From: Callipepla californica brunnescens
Lineage: Eukaryota > Chordata > Aves > Galliformes > Odontophoridae
Direction: 5' to 3'
Assembly: GCA_023055505.1 (NCBI GenBank)
Contig: JALIRH010000007.1
Span: 28,997,720 to 29,061,719, forward strand
DNA length: 64,000 nucleotides
Positions 24,935-38,240 of this stretch are shown here, piece by piece. How positions within the stretch are numbered: the stretch's first letter is position 1; every line of letters starts with the position of its first letter. The notes under the pieces were generated by a model that was not told the DNA's origin, searched no databases, and saw nothing but the letters and a program-made list of their open reading frames with translations. The position numbers and the translations under genes were made by a program.

Positions 24935-27798
24935 AAAACTGAGTTTGGAGTGGTCCTGGAAAAATGAATTAAACTATTCTGAAACATCATTTTTCTACAT
25001 TGTAATTGAAGCATGTAATTTACCTCTAGAAGTATATCTGCACCATCTGGAAAAGTAGTAGCTGTTTCAAGGAATATGCCCAACAATTTGTTTTCTAATA
25101 CTCTTTACTAAACAAACGCTTATGAAAACACAGAGAGTTAAATAGTTATCTCAGATTTTACTACAACATATTTTGTTGGAAATTGTTGTGTCTTCACTGC
25201 CAACGAGTGCTGAGGTTTCACCTTTCTTAAATCATGTGCTCATCTGGTTTGAGTGCTTTCCAGATACACAGCCTTGTATATTCTCCCATGTTGTGTCTGA
25301 TACTGGTATGTTCCTGACTGTGCCAAAAAGCTGCATATGACTAGTGAGCTGCTGCTGAGGATTTCAGACAGGTGGGATAATGGCTTTTCTGAAGAGCAGT
25401 GCTGTGGGAAGCCTTTGTGAACTGTCCAGAGTGCAACACTGAGGAGAATAAATCACCTGCCTCCGTATAGCTGCAGCAGTGCCTGTGTGGGATGCTTCAC
25501 TGGTTGGAAGTGTTTTGCATCATTTCTTCTAAGTTATGTGTTATGTCAGCTGCTCTTAGACTTACTAACACACATAAACCAGCAAATGTTTATGTTCTGC
25601 AGTAGTTCTCCTCCTTAAAACAAAAATCAAAAACAAACAAACAAAAAAGCCCATAAAGACTCATGAGCCATGCTGCCCTTCTGTGGCTTGCTGTAGTGTA
25701 GGTCAAGATGGACAATACCTGCCCTGTTTCAAGTTCAGTGAAAAGCAATTTTCTCAAAAATATAACAGGGGTTTGTTATAATGAAGTTTCCTGTGGTTTT
25801 AGCACACTATAATTATAAGTCCTTCCCAGCTGAATTAAGTTGTTGAAAAATAACTGAGGCAGAGGCAGGCTGATTGGAAGTCTATGTGGTCCTCCTTCAG
25901 AGGCTACATCTAATTCCAGTAGTACTTTGTCACTGTTTTTTCCTTCAATTTGATGGTAGGTCGCTTCATTGTTGAATTCTCATTCAACTTGGAAAAGTCT
26001 CTTGGGATTCCTGACATCTGCTGAACTGTTTTGTTGGTGTTTTTTTCATTCCTACCTTTTCTTGCTTGCATGTACAAATTCTTCAGATAAATAGGACTTC
26101 TATTATTCTTTAAAATTGGGCTGCCATATTGCAGGTGAGGAAAAACTAAATCCAGTTTTGCGGCTAGTTAGCTGGCTGGTATTTGTTAGCTATTGAGAAT
26201 GATTCACCTCACAGCTGTGGATTTTACAGATGTGTTCCTTAACCCTGACACATTCTGGTTTTGCTGCCATGTGCTAGAGCTGCAGGCAGTCTTGACTGCT
26301 ACCCCTCATTGCTTTTGTTGAGGTGGCATATTGATAACTCTGTGTAAAACTTCCATTACATAGTTTTCTTCCTGTTTCTAGTATGAATGAGTGATCAATT
26401 TTCACAATTTAAGAAAAAAAATAGATGGGCACTTGAATTCTTTCAGTGTTTTTTTTTCTTTTTTCTTTTTTTTCCCCTTGTTATTGAATTACTGTTTTTG
26501 TTGTTGTTGTTGTTTAGTTTGTTTTTTCCTTCCAGAAATTCCTTGCTGTTATCTTTGGCTAGGATATGTCAGTTATTAGTCTATGTTATTTCATGTTACA
26601 GCTAAATAAGGAATCAGACATTTTTATTAACCACTATACACAGATGCAGACATCAGAGTTAAAAATGAAAAAACCTTAAGAACAGAGTACGTGGGACAGA
26701 AGAATGCAAAACTTCTGGAGTCCATGCAGTTTTCTTCCATGTTCTATTTTTGTATGCATCTGAAGTCATTAGAGTTAACAAATGTCATTACAAACAAGTG
26801 TGGAGATTCTTAATTTTATTCTTCCTCCTTCATTGTGGAGGAAATTTCTATCCAAAGAACTGTTGAAAGCCTCATCCTTGTGTGCACACTGAAGGGAAGC
26901 TGACCTGCTGTGAAGATAAACAGTACAGGAATCCACTCATATCTCACTTAAGCTTCTTTAAATACTTTTTGGGAATAAACCATTTGATGACAAAGACCTC
27001 CATGTCAGACAGGGAAAGCGGGAGTATGGGTTTCCTGATTTAGTTTTGTGTGTACAAATGGCTTAACAAATGTATCTTGGGTCGTTACAGGCTTTTTTTG
27101 ATTTGTTTTAAGAGGAACTGTCTGTTGACTATATTATAGAAATGTGTGTTCTGAGTATACGTAATTAATAAAACCTTGTAAATTAATCTGTGTGCATAAA
27201 TCCCACAAAGAAGACTTGAATTTACATATTTTTTTCTCGAGTATTTTCACAATATGAGTTTTTTCTTTCTTTTTTTTTCCGGTGTTTTTATTGGAGCTGA
27301 TAACAATATTGTTTCCAATAGGCCTTTTACTCACTGTTTTCATCATATATTCCTTTTACTGAGATATATGGGACTGACCTCAAAAAAGGTTTACTGGTTG
27401 CTCAGGAGAGAGCAAATAAAACTGAAAATATTTGAGATTTTTTTGTGGGGTTTTGTTCTGCAAGTATTTCAGAAAGGTAGCTGTTGTGTTACCTGATCAT
27501 TGAGCCATTTCCACCTCTTACTGCTGCTGCAAATAGGAAGCAGACAGTGTACTGCATAGGTATGCAGCCACAAGGTAGTAAGTGTGCCTTTGGATGGGGT
27601 CTGCCTGTGATCTAATCACATCAATGCCTTTGCTCAGAGGTAGATTTTATGTGTGAAGGCTGTGAGTCCAAATCCTGTATTTAAGTCTCAATATCCAAAG
27701 CAGAAATAGGACTAATCTAATACGCTGGGACTAATTTGATGCACTGACACGAATTTATTAAAAGTATGCATTTTATGTTATCTTTAGAGAAAGAAAAC
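24935..27798. other. Unique AT-rich DNA, nothing recognised
   Basis: Pyrimidine tract at 26449; no gene or mobile element recognised. Confidence 0.6.
26449..26513 (+). repeat. Pyrimidine tract plus (TTG)n
   Basis: A 30-nt T/C tract (26449-26478) and, after a short gap, about five TTG units (26498-26513). Reading frames here encode only Phe-, Leu- and Cys-rich low-complexity strings. Confidence 0.8.
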
Positions 27799-28365
27799 CA
27801 TAGAATCATAAAATGGCTTGGGTTGGAAAGGACCTTAAAGATCATCTAGTTTCTACCTCCTGCTATGGGCAGGGCTGCCACCCACAAGCTCAGGTTGCCC
27901 AGGGCCTCATCCATCCTGACCTTGAATGCCTGCAGAGATGGGGCATTCACAGCCTCTCTGGGCAGTGTGTTCCAGGGCCTCATCACCCTCTGAGTAAAGA
28001 ATTTTCACCTAAATTCTAATCTAAATATCTTCTCTTTTAGTTATAAACCATTCTCTCTCCTGTTTCTGCGCATGTAAAGTCAGTTTCACCCCTATTTGTA
28101 ATCTCTCTTCAAGTACTGGAAGCCTGCAATGATGTCTCCCTGGAGCATTCTCCAGGCTGAACAAGCCCAATTCCCTCAGCCTGTCCTTGTAGGAGGGCTG
28201 CAGCATTCCTCTTATCATCTTTGTGGCCTTTCTCTGGACCTGTCCCAGCAGCTCCACTTTCTTAAAATGGGAACCTTAGGCTTGGATGCATTGTTCCAGG
28301 TGGGGCCTCGCAGAGGCAGAAAAGCAGGGGATGATCACCTCCCCCTCCGTTTTCACTGCAGCAGT
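27799..28365 (-). mobile_element. CR1 3' region, about 0.57 kb
   Basis: Reverse complement of a long CR1 3' part. It begins CATAGAATCATAAAATGGCT and contains GGGCAGGGCTGCCACCC, GGGCAGTGTGTTCCAGGGC, CTCCAGGCTGAACAAGCCCA and GTGGCCTTTCTCTGGACCTG, ending near GATGATCACCTCCCC, where the reverse transcriptase end begins. Remains of coding sequence give a short broken ORF on the minus strand (28021-28257), not a functional gene. Confidence 0.95.
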
Positions 28366-31300
28366 GATCTTATAATTCAGGAATTCTAGTATTTGCTAAC
28401 ATATTTTTAACATAATGATTTGAGTGAATGTGACAACTAATAACAAGGTCATTTGGTCTTTTTGTGAAATCTCTTGTGTATTAATGAAACAGTAAGCTGG
28501 TCACATTTGAACACTGTTCTTAGTCAACCTGTTTCAATAGGACTATATTCCAGAGAATGGGAAGAAATAGTTTCTTCAGAGGACCATAATTATCTCAAAA
28601 TTTAGTGCCTAATCAGGATTGCTTCTTTAAGGAACCTCTGTCTGTCTTCATAAGCTCATTCTGCAGTCAGCTAAGGCACCCATGGTTGGGTGATAGGAGT
28701 TAGTGTCACTCGTTTGTCTTCTGAGATGGATATTTGTATATAAATGTATGTATCTTTTGTTCCAGCATGGTTGTGAGGGAGAGAAGTAGGGTAATGTGAA
28801 TATCGGAGTACGCTGTGGGACATAGTTGGAGGAAGAGAGAGAATCTGCCAGCTTGTTGATTTGAGTGAATTCCTGGACCTGCTGCTCCTAAAACTCCCTA
28901 TACTTTAGAGAGACACAAATAAGCGACATTTTGAGGCTTAGCCTGAGTGTTGTTAACCTAAAGAGCTCTGCTATTTTAATGTGGGGGGCACCTCATTCTC
29001 ACGGTCATACTGCTCTATAGCCTTTTGTTCATCGTTGCCTCTCTTTTTTGCCCCTTTTAGATGGGGGAGCATAAATCTCTTGGAAATCCATCTAAAATGT
29101 CAGAGTACTTAATGAAACAGTGACACAGCTAGTTACGTTAATCACAAAGAATTTTAACAAAGAATAGACTAAGCTAGCAAGTTCACAGACGTAAGGATAC
29201 ATTTTCCATTAAGAACAGTTGTTTAGTGCCTGTGCATGGTAGTCCCTTGAGGAATATAGTGCTAAGGTGTGTGCCTAGCAGCATGTGTACTGTTGGATCA
29301 ATTAATGTTCTTTTGGCAACCATATATTGGAGTCGATTAACTTTTATGTGCTTAAACTTCTCACATAATATTTTGCCTTATGTTCTATTTTTCCTTCTGG
29401 AAAGGAGCAAAGACACTGACAAGAGGATGTAAGACATAATGGAGAAATGGTTTAATTGCCTTAAATGCATCTTTGAATTGATAAATGTTTTGGTTTTCTT
29501 TTAATTTGTGTTCTATAATTGTATCACAATCTGGTGATCCTGTTCGCTTGCAAGAACATGGACAGTAAACAGCAGACATCAGATTCATCAGAAGGAATTA
29601 TTAAGTGTGCAAATTATAGATAGCTAGTGTTGGAGAAGATCTTTAAATTAAGTGATCTGAGATCCAAAAAAAGGTCCTATATTTTGAGATAGAAAAAATA
29701 AAAGCCATTTGCAAATACAAACAGTAATAAGCCTACTGCTCTGACTATCAGAAGCTGGAGTAAAATCTAAACCCATCAAAGTTAACAGCAAATTCTAAAT
29801 GACTTAATTGGGTCAAGAATCACACTTATTTTCTACTTAAAGTTTTGCATCTGTGAGGTTAAGTCTACTCAGAGTGGTGCAAAGCATTTTTGCTTAATGA
29901 TGCCAAATGAGGGATAAATTAACAGTGGTTAAAAGGTGCTGGGAATCACATAGCCCACAGATAGCCCAGGGCTATAATTACAGTTAGGAAGACAGCAGGC
30001 TACAGACAGGTTCTAGCTCTTTCTGTGAGGTTGTGGATGCCTTGAAATAGCAGTCTCTCTTTCAAGGATAGCCAGCTAGCTGTTATGTATGGCATTCATT
30101 CTGCCTAGGCAGTGTGATACTGGAGGTGAGCTCCCTTTGCAATCAGGGGAAGGGTCAGAAAGAATCTGGAGCACGTGTCCTGTGACTGTGCTGCCTCAAT
30201 TTCTCTTTCTCTGTTAACTGCAGAAGGAAACAAAACTGCTTTAAGCCAACTCTTGTGTAAGTTTTAAGTTAGGTAAAATATATGCAGCATGATCACTATT
30301 GTGATGGATTGACAGAGATGCATATGTACACTCCTTCACCTCCGGTTAGTTTACAGGGAATGAATTTGAGCAAATTTTGTCATATTGTCTGTAAATAGCA
30401 TAAAATAGCAACACAGTGAGTGAGAGGAACAAGGAACTGCAGAGGGTTGGCTGAAGGCTCCAGGGTTGTTTCTGCCCTTCCCCCTTGCTCCTGGGTAGGT
30501 CAGTAAGAAGAGAGAGCAGTGGGACTAAGGTTTTTATGCTGTCACTGAGTGATATTCATTTGACCCGTGCAGTTTACTTGGAAAAGCTTAAGTAGCCTTA
30601 ATAACAGAGAGTCCTAGCAGAGCTGACACTAATGGCCTCCTCTGTTGTCAGTTTGAACAAAGGGATTAGGAGCTGAATGATCACAGAAGCACAATTGCTA
30701 TCTCCCCCTCGCAGTGCCACTCTAGGAAGGCAGGTAGGTAGACAGGAGCTGCTGCTGCGGCTCTTCGTGTTGCCCTGCCCTGGCTTCCAGGAGCATTTTG
30801 CCAGTCCTTGTAAGTTTAACACCCGTGCTGAGGACTAGTTTGAGATTTTTACCCAAATATCCGAATGCATTGTCTTGAAAGAAATTCCTTGTATCATGAC
30901 TCGATAGTACATATCACTGAATACTATTCAGGTGTTAACTGTCCCATACACTTCATTAAACCCAATTCAGTGAGTTCTGCCATTTTACCCTTTGTAAATC
31001 ATCTTATCATGTGGAAGTCTGATATATTCAGTGAATAACTCAAGCATAGTCTGTGGGTGGCCCAATAGTTTCCTTTCTGAATGTTCTACCTTTAATGCAC
31101 TATAAAGTATGCTGCCATTTCTTTTTTGCCTTTCTTCTTTTAGGGCAGGTTTGTTCAATCAGTCCAGTGTTCAGTTAAAAATTACACTGCAGCTTCATGT
31201 GCTGAATGTTTCCTGTCTGTTTTCTGTGACTGATGTGTAGGAGGCTTTAATTGCCACTCACCTCTCCATAAGGTTGGTCTATTTTTCATTAATGCTGCTT

Positions 31301-31766
31301 GTGTAGCATGGCAGACCAAAACATTCTGAAAAGCTGATTCGCTAAGATTCTGTTGCATTTATAAATGTTATTAAATGTATATATAATAATAACAATAATG
31401 GAAATCCCCTAAGATTAGAAGGTAAAAACTAAATAAGATTTGTGGCAGCAGTGTCACTGTTGCTTAAGTTTACTAGTGTTGGCATAAGTCATTGTATTTT
31501 TTGATGCAGCTGGTGGATGGTGGAGCTTCGATATCCATGTTATGAAGGTAGTAGTGAAAGCAGCTTTGCATCTTATTCACTGAATGTAGGTATATGAATA
31601 TATTTAATTGAGGGTTCTACTGAGGAACAACTGTCCTTCTGTATAATGTAATAGCTAGTATTTATGCTGTTATGTATATACATGATGCACAACAAGTACT
31701 GCTTTTGGCTAAAAATGAGCTTGTACAGCTTAATTTGTGTGCTTTTCTGTATGCATTCAAGGTACA
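28366..31766. other. Unique DNA, nothing recognised
   Basis: No frame above 75 codons and no repeat relic recognised. Confidence 0.6.
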
Positions 31767-31930
31767 AATCACAGAATCACCAGGACTGGAAAAGACCTAC
31801 AAGGTCATCCAGTCCAGCTGTACACCTATCACCCATCATTCTCACTAAACCATGTTCCTCAACACAGTGTCTAAATGTTCCTTGAATATCTCCAGGGTCG
31901 GTGACTCCCACCTCCCTGATGAACTGTTTA
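31767..31930 (-). mobile_element. CR1 3' fragment
   Basis: AATCACAGAATCACCAGGAC with GGAAAAGACCTACAAGGTCA, CTAAACCATGTTCCTCAACA and GTTCCTTGAATATCTCCAGG: reverse complement of a CR1 3' end, truncated near CACCTCCCTG. Confidence 0.92.
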
Positions 31931-32347
31931 TGTCAGATGCATGCCATGTGGCAGTAGCAGCTCAGAGATGAGGATAGCTTTGTGTTATAGATTCACATTT
32001 TCCGAAGTTTAAATTCTTGTCCTGGTTTGGTAAATGAAAGTCTTGTTGCTGATCTCCAGTGATTCGAATTTACTCTTACACATATCACAGTGATGGAGTT
32101 GTTTTCTAATTGAGCGGTGCATCCAACAGAAGTACAAAGGTTTTGAAGCTGAGGAAGATCTGATATTGAAAGGTGGTGTAACTCATTCACTGACAATTTG
32201 TTCACAAAAGACTGTTTTCAGGAAAACTGAGGAAGAGAGGCTTTATACCACATTCTTGGAAATGCATTCATAAATTGAATTATGTAGTTAGTGAGCTTCC
32301 ACATGCTACTTATTATTAATAACTCCCAAGTCAGTCAAATTGCCTGA

Positions 32348-32438
32348 CTTGGGGGCTGGCAGCCTTGTCTGCAGCACGGGGTTGCAATTGATGATCTTTG
32401 AGGTCCCTTCCAACCCAAGCCATTCTGTGGTTCTCTGA
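32348..32438 (+). mobile_element. CR1 3' terminal fragment
   Basis: Ends GATGATCTTTGAGGTCCCTT, CCAACCCAAGCCATTCTGTG, a typical CR1 terminus in + orientation. Only about 90 nt remain. Confidence 0.88.
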
Positions 32439-32884
32439 AAGCTCCTGTTAAAGCAGAAACAGATACACTGTGTCCCAGAGGAAAAAGACTATCAGGACGC
32501 ATCTGTAAGTGCATTTAACTTTACAGTGTAGAGTCGTGTATAGCATGACAGTTCAGTTTTGTGCAGTCTGTTTAGACTGCAGCCAGCTCTGGTACAATGC
32601 TGCATGCTTGCAAGGCCTGGGAGGCATGGTGTAACTGCAGCTGTTTGCCTGGGCATGAATCATAGCTCTTCCCATGCACTCAGCTGCGAATTTGTTTGGG
32701 TGGACAAGATAAGTCTATGCTGTTTGTGGGGAATCTCTCCTTGCTCTGAGTGAAGAAACAGCTGGATTCCCCCATGTGCCATTAAAGGGTCCAAAAGTGG
32801 TGCTGGGAAGTGCCCAGTGCTGGCATGGGAGCAGAGGCTTGCACCAGTAGGAGGGGGCCACTGATGCAAGCACATAGGCAGAAA

Positions 32885-32926
32885 ATTATTATTATTATTA
32901 TTGTGTTGTTATTATTATTGTTATAT
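32885..32926 (+). repeat. ATT-rich microsatellite next to a CR1 terminus
   Basis: Mostly ATT units, with TTG variants in the middle. It directly precedes the CR1 3' terminus at 32930, so it may have grown from the CR1 tail or its target site. Confidence 0.85.
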
Positions 32927-32929
32927 TTT

Positions 32930-33075
32930 AGAATCATAGAATGGCTTGGGCTGGAAAAGGCCTTAAAGATCATCTAATTCCCAGCCCCCTGCCATGGGCA
33001 GAATTGCCAGCCACCACATCAGTCTGCCCAGGATCCCATCCAACCTGGCCTTGAATGCCTCCAGCGATGGGGAAT
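32930..33075 (-). mobile_element. CR1 3' fragment
   Basis: AGAATCATAGAATGGCTTGG with CCTTAAAGATCATCTAATTC, CCCCTGCCATGGGCAGAATT and CCAACCTGGCCTTGAATGCC: reverse complement of a CR1 3' end, truncated near GCGATGGGG. Confidence 0.95.
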
Positions 33076-34582
33076 CAGCAGAAGTGATTTTAAATCGTAA
33101 ATTAAACAAAGTGAGGTTCTGTTCCAGAAGTACTGTTTTCTGATTTAATACCAGAAAAAAAGAAAAAGAACGCTGTGAAACTTCTTCAAGGGAGGCTTGC
33201 ACAACTAAGACAAAAGGCAGGAGGATATAATCGCCTTATCCCTCCCTGCTCAAGAAGGGGGATTAGTAATTATTGAGAAATACCTCCTCATAAATGGACT
33301 GACATTTTTTAAATGGGGGAAATAACCATGTCTTTCTTGAATTATGTGCACTAAGCTAATCTGACAGTTTATAGGGATGCAGTAATTTATTATATATGTT
33401 TACTTAAGAGTTGCCTGGGTTGTTTTCAGAAGGTGAATGCGGTGATCAGTAGTCTGAGATGGTTTTGTTAGACTTTTAGGAAGCATTCCACTGTACCTTC
33501 TGTTTTGTCGTCCTGCCTCTTGTTTCCTTTAATGTTTGAGGAAAGAAAAAGCAATGTAGAACTAGATGAAGCAAAATGAAGATGTTTACTCTAAGATTTT
33601 TCTTTATTTCCAGTGAATGAATGTGGTAGACATGCTAGATTATTTTTTTTAATGAACTTACTGTATGTGATTTCAATATCTAGAAGTTTCTCAATAATCA
33701 CCTATTTAAAAACTTTTCTGACATCTCTCTTAGGAGTTCTAAGAGGTACTCCAGTCTTTTGTTTTAAGCAATGAACATGGGAAAAAAATGGAAAGCTTCT
33801 GGAGGGTTAGTCTAAAATGGCAGTCTGCCAAATGATCATTTTTACCTTTTAGCTGTCATTCTGTTGGGTAAATCTTTAGAGAGTGAAATGTTCAAGTGTC
33901 CCAGGAGGCCTTAAGTCAGGAAGTGCGTAAGTTAAAAACTAGAATTTCTTAATGACTTGTAAATGAGGCAGTGCATGTGTCATAATAACACAACTTAAAC
34001 AGTTGATCCTTTGGGGCTCTGTTTGCTTCCTTATTGTATAACAAGAATTGTTCTGTTAATTTAAGGATATGTGTTTTATTTATTTATTTATTTTGCTAAT
34101 GCATCATCTTTTTATTTGTTGGATTAATACAAGAGTATGCTCTGACATCTCTGCAAAGTGCTCCTTGGCTGTCTTTGTGCTGATGCAAAGCTCAGTCCTT
34201 GGTGTCACTGTGGAGCTGCTTGGATTTGTTCTCAGATATGCCCTACATCCTGCTGGTTAAGAGGTGACATCAAAACAGAAAACAAGGGAAAAAGCAGTAG
34301 AGCAGTAGAAAAAGAGCAAAAAGGTAAAATATTTCAGGAGAATATTCTGAGTATATTGAGGTGAAGGCAGAAAAGGTGAGGCTGAATCAGTAGCATCCAG
34401 TAAATACATCTTTTTATTTCAGGCCTGTTATGATTTTTCCAAAATTCATTGACAGCCTGATTAAGACTAGATTTTGCAGGAAAGTATGTTTTGATACTAA
34501 ATGTGAAAAGTAGAAAGGGTCACTGATGGAATGTTTTTTTCAACATACAGTTAAGGTTCTGAACCTAAGTTAAAATATTCTG

Positions 34583-34607
34583 TTTTTTTTTTTTTTTTTT
34601 TTTTTTT
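34583..34607 (+). repeat. Poly-T run, 25 nt
   Basis: The longest homopolymer in the window. No retroposed gene is recognisable on its right, as expected if it were the complement of a poly-A tail. Confidence 0.92.
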
Positions 34608-35990
34608 CCTCCATATATGCTCTTTATGCTTTGTTGTTGTTCTCCTTTTCTGCCCTTTTCACGCATCTTTGATTTTCAGACTGCCTTTCTTGGGCAGTAA
34701 AAGTGAGGAACTGGTGTTTTGCTGTCTGGCAGCACACAGGTTCCCACTAGGTTTCCATAAATGCCCCCAAGTAAATACATTTACACTGGTAGTTCGTAGC
34801 AACCTCTTGTAGGTACACTGTAAACTAACTATACATTTCAGAAGTATTTAGCCATTCATAAAGAATGTTTTAAAAGAGGAAAATGTCCCGTTTGATCCAC
34901 TAAATTGACATGAGACTTCATGGAAAGTGCTGATCTGCTTCTCCATGAAGAAGGTGAGACTGAGAAGCTTAGTGGCTGTAGCACAAAGGAAGGAAGCGAA
35001 GTATTGCATTAACAAGCAGATTAAGGGCAGATGACTGACAGGATATGGGTTTTGAGATGGAGGCGTGAAAAGATGGAAGCAAGACGGAGAGTAGAAAAAG
35101 AGCAGCTCAGAGAGACAGTAGTGTCACTTAAAAATGCCAGGTGAGATCCTTTCCTGTTCAAGTTTTTTTCATGCTTTTAATTACTTGTTAATATTTTCTT
35201 ATTTCCTCACTTTGTAATCTGAGAGAAAAACAGGGCATGCTATGGCCACATTTCTTATAAAATTAATTCTGAAAACTGCCTCACATACAAATATCTGACT
35301 ATATTTATTCAGATGTAAAATAATCACTTTACAGTGAGAGATCTAGTCTTGCCGTCGTTGTCCCCAAACTCTGTTGCAGGGGAAGATGAAGTGTGAGTAA
35401 AAAGCAATTCAACTCATGCACTCCCAATTGAAATTCATAAGCATGGAAAATCGAGGCTGAGCCTGATTTCTTCTCTGTAGAATTCTTCTTTCTGACAGTC
35501 TGCAAGGATGAAAACCAACAAGCAGTTACAAATTTCTAAAAAGAAATGGTTCAAAGAAATGGATTTTGAAATGAAATGTCTATCGAAGAAAAACAAGTTT
35601 TCTCTTGCTGTCATTCTTCTTCTGCACTGTGAAGGACTACAGTGTTATTCTGCCATCTTTCAACCACTGTGTTTATGATAATAGTTATAGCCAGGCTATA
35701 GCTCAAGCTTCCAGTTTTGGATTCCTAATTGGTCACAGCTGGTCACAACAATTGCAGTTTTGCTAGGGACTGAGGAAACTTCAAAACATTGATTTGGCCA
35801 AATGGAACTTTGAAGAGCTCACTTTTTGTTTGATGACCGATATGGGAAGCAGTATTACATGAACAATGTCTGTCCTTCAGCAGTCTCCTGTATGTGCAAG
35901 TGATGGGGAGGTGGATAATCACTCATGGTTGCAAATCATCTCATTTCAGATGTTGAGCAACAGGTATAGAATGGCAGGTTTCCCTTTTTC

Positions 35991-36007
35991 AATAATAATA
36001 ATAATAA
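35991..36007 (+). repeat. (AAT)5 microsatellite
   Basis: Perfect trinucleotide units starting AATAATAATAATAAT; no associated element. Confidence 0.85.
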
Positions 36008-37666
36008 AAGACAACAAAGGATACCTGACTGTTGTGCCCTTTCAGTCTCATTGCAGTGTCTTAGCTTCATGTATATGCATGTATGTGTTCAAGTAAATCT
36101 GTGGCTTCCAGTTGATGCTGGGCTGCTTCAGCCTCATTTCCACAGTAACCTTCCTGCAGCCCAATGTTAGTGGCAGAGGGAGGTGCCAAGACTGTCAGCA
36201 TTAAGAAATGATTTACTGAGCAAAGAGTGTACTAATTGCTAATGAGTTGCCAACACTTTGCTTATCCATGGGAAAGGCACTACCAGTTCCTAGCAGTACT
36301 AGTGCCAGTCTTTCTCAGTTAGACTTATCTAACAGTAAGGGACATGTGTCTGAATTGTTGACAGTGACTTTAAATCCAAAAATTCTCCAAGAAAACCAAT
36401 GAAGTGCATAAATAACAGCAACAAAAAAAGATAACTGCCCATGTAGGGGTCAGGTCCAAAGGTGATCTATAGATTCTATGTTAAACTATCCCATAGAATA
36501 CATTAATATACTAATTGCCAACTATGTGTTTTAATTTTCTGTGTACCATGTAAGCTTCTGTCATAGCTGATAATGCTAGGGGACCATATCATGGTAAGAG
36601 CTTTTTTTATTAGTGTCATCAGTTATTCCCTTTAGATCAATTAAATACATTATTCAGCACTTAGTACTGAAGCGCTGAAAAGTTATATACTTCCTTCAAA
36701 AAATAGAGTTGAGCTTATTTTAGTGTGCAGCAGTGTCATGAAAACAATGTAAGTTTACCATCCTTCTTATCCTGCAGAGCTGGTGTCTTTCAGTTGTGGG
36801 AGTCATACTTTACTGTCAGGAATGAACAAAAATCCCAACAATGACAAGGTGCTCTAGAAACTGCCTAATTGAGTACACCTCTTGCAGATCTGTCAGTGGA
36901 GATGCCACTGTGAAATAAATAGACTCACTGAGACCTGTTGTATTCCCTGTACCACGCTCACTGAACCAAGTTTCAGGCTGTAATAATCTTTAACAAATAA
37001 TGTGTAAGTTACCTGCATATTGTGGCATTATCATAAATTACAGTCTGCATTCTAGCTACTAATTGCCAGATGAATATTTGTGAAGGCGTTAAGTTACTTT
37101 GGCTAGTTAGGGGACAGGATAGAGTTTCCAGGAATTATAGTTAAGAAATAAGATACCCAAGTAAAATTATGCTAGCTGTGTTTCTGATGAACCTGGTGAG
37201 GTAAACAGAATCTTAGAGCTAATTGAAGTTAAACTGAATTAGGCTTAATTAGATTTTCATCACTAATGTTTCTGTTGGTTTTGTTTGTTTGTTTTTTGAA
37301 GGAACCTGCTGTTCTTCCAGTTACCAGTTCCAATTAGTTGGAATAATATGCAACCTGTTTTCCTTTTACAACCTCTGAGACATTTTGGGAACATATTCTC
37401 AGGGTATCCCATTTAGTCCTGAATAGCAGGAGTGTGTAGGCTCATCCAAGAAGGAATAACAAAAAATGGAAATGAACTGAACAATAGTAACTTCTGATGA
37501 TGTTCAAATGCTAGAGGCTACCACTAGCAAAATCCATTTCATTTGAAATGGCTGTGTAGTGATGCAGGAAGTTATGCTATGAAGGCATTTTGACTGCTTT
37601 TATGGAAACAGCTGTTGTCGGTGTGCCTTTGCTCTTGGAAAAAAGCAGACTGAGAAGGAAAAGTTA

Positions 37667-37712
37667 CAGAATCACAGAATTGTAGGGGTTGGAAGGGATC
37701 TCTGTGAGCCTA
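37667..37712 (-). mobile_element. Short CR1 head fragment
   Basis: CAGAATCACAGAATTG, then GGGGTTGGAAGGGATCTCTG. Only the terminal block of a reverse-oriented CR1 is left. Confidence 0.75.
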
Positions 37713-37982
37713 CGTAATCGTAGTTACATTCTCTATGGTGTGGCATATCTTAATACAAGTGTATGGACCTTGTAAAATACCAATTCTTAAAATGGTCAAA
37801 AACTGTAGGAAATTGAAGTAAAAAAGAAATATCATACATAGGTATAAAGTGTTAATAGGATTTGGCACCATTTAAAAATGAAATTGTATTTGAATTTAAA
37901 AGGCAGAGTAGGTGTACTGCATTATCTAATGCTGTTTGTTTTTGTGTGGATAGGAAATGACTAGGGTAAGGTGGCTTTATGT

Positions 37983-38240
37983 GCAGTAGACTCATCGGAC
38001 ACTGGTTGGATGGGACCTCAAGTGGACACCTAGTCCAAACTGTTGCGTGAAGCAAACTTATCACTGCACCGGTTCAGACCAGCCCTGACTTTGTCCAGTT
38101 GGGCCTTGAATATTTCCAGGAAAGATTCTACCGTAGTTGTTGACTGTTTGAGCAATGCTCTACCTTCCTAATGTCCATTGTGAATCTCCCAAACTTCAGC
38201 TTGCCCCCGTTGTCCCTTGTATCATCTTCTGCTACTTAAA
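37983..38240 (-). mobile_element. Old, diverged CR1 3' fragment
   Basis: Diverged but in correct order: TTGGATGGGACCTCAAG, CCTAGTCCAAAC, TTGGGCCTTGAATATTTCCAGG, a GAGCAATGCTC region, then CCCGTTGTCCCTTGTATCAT. This resembles older CR1 types rather than the younger ones elsewhere here. No single block is long, hence lower confidence. Confidence 0.7.

Larger units (their letters stand above)
33076..37666. other. Unique AT-rich DNA, nothing recognised
   Basis: Holds T25 at 34583 and (AAT)5 at 35991. TAATTA-type motifs occur at 37195-37270. No gene seen. Confidence 0.6.

Noticed and set aside
28021..28257. Minus-strand frame resembling a reverse transcriptase end
   Set aside because: It is the decayed 3' coding end of a CR1 already annotated, not a working gene.
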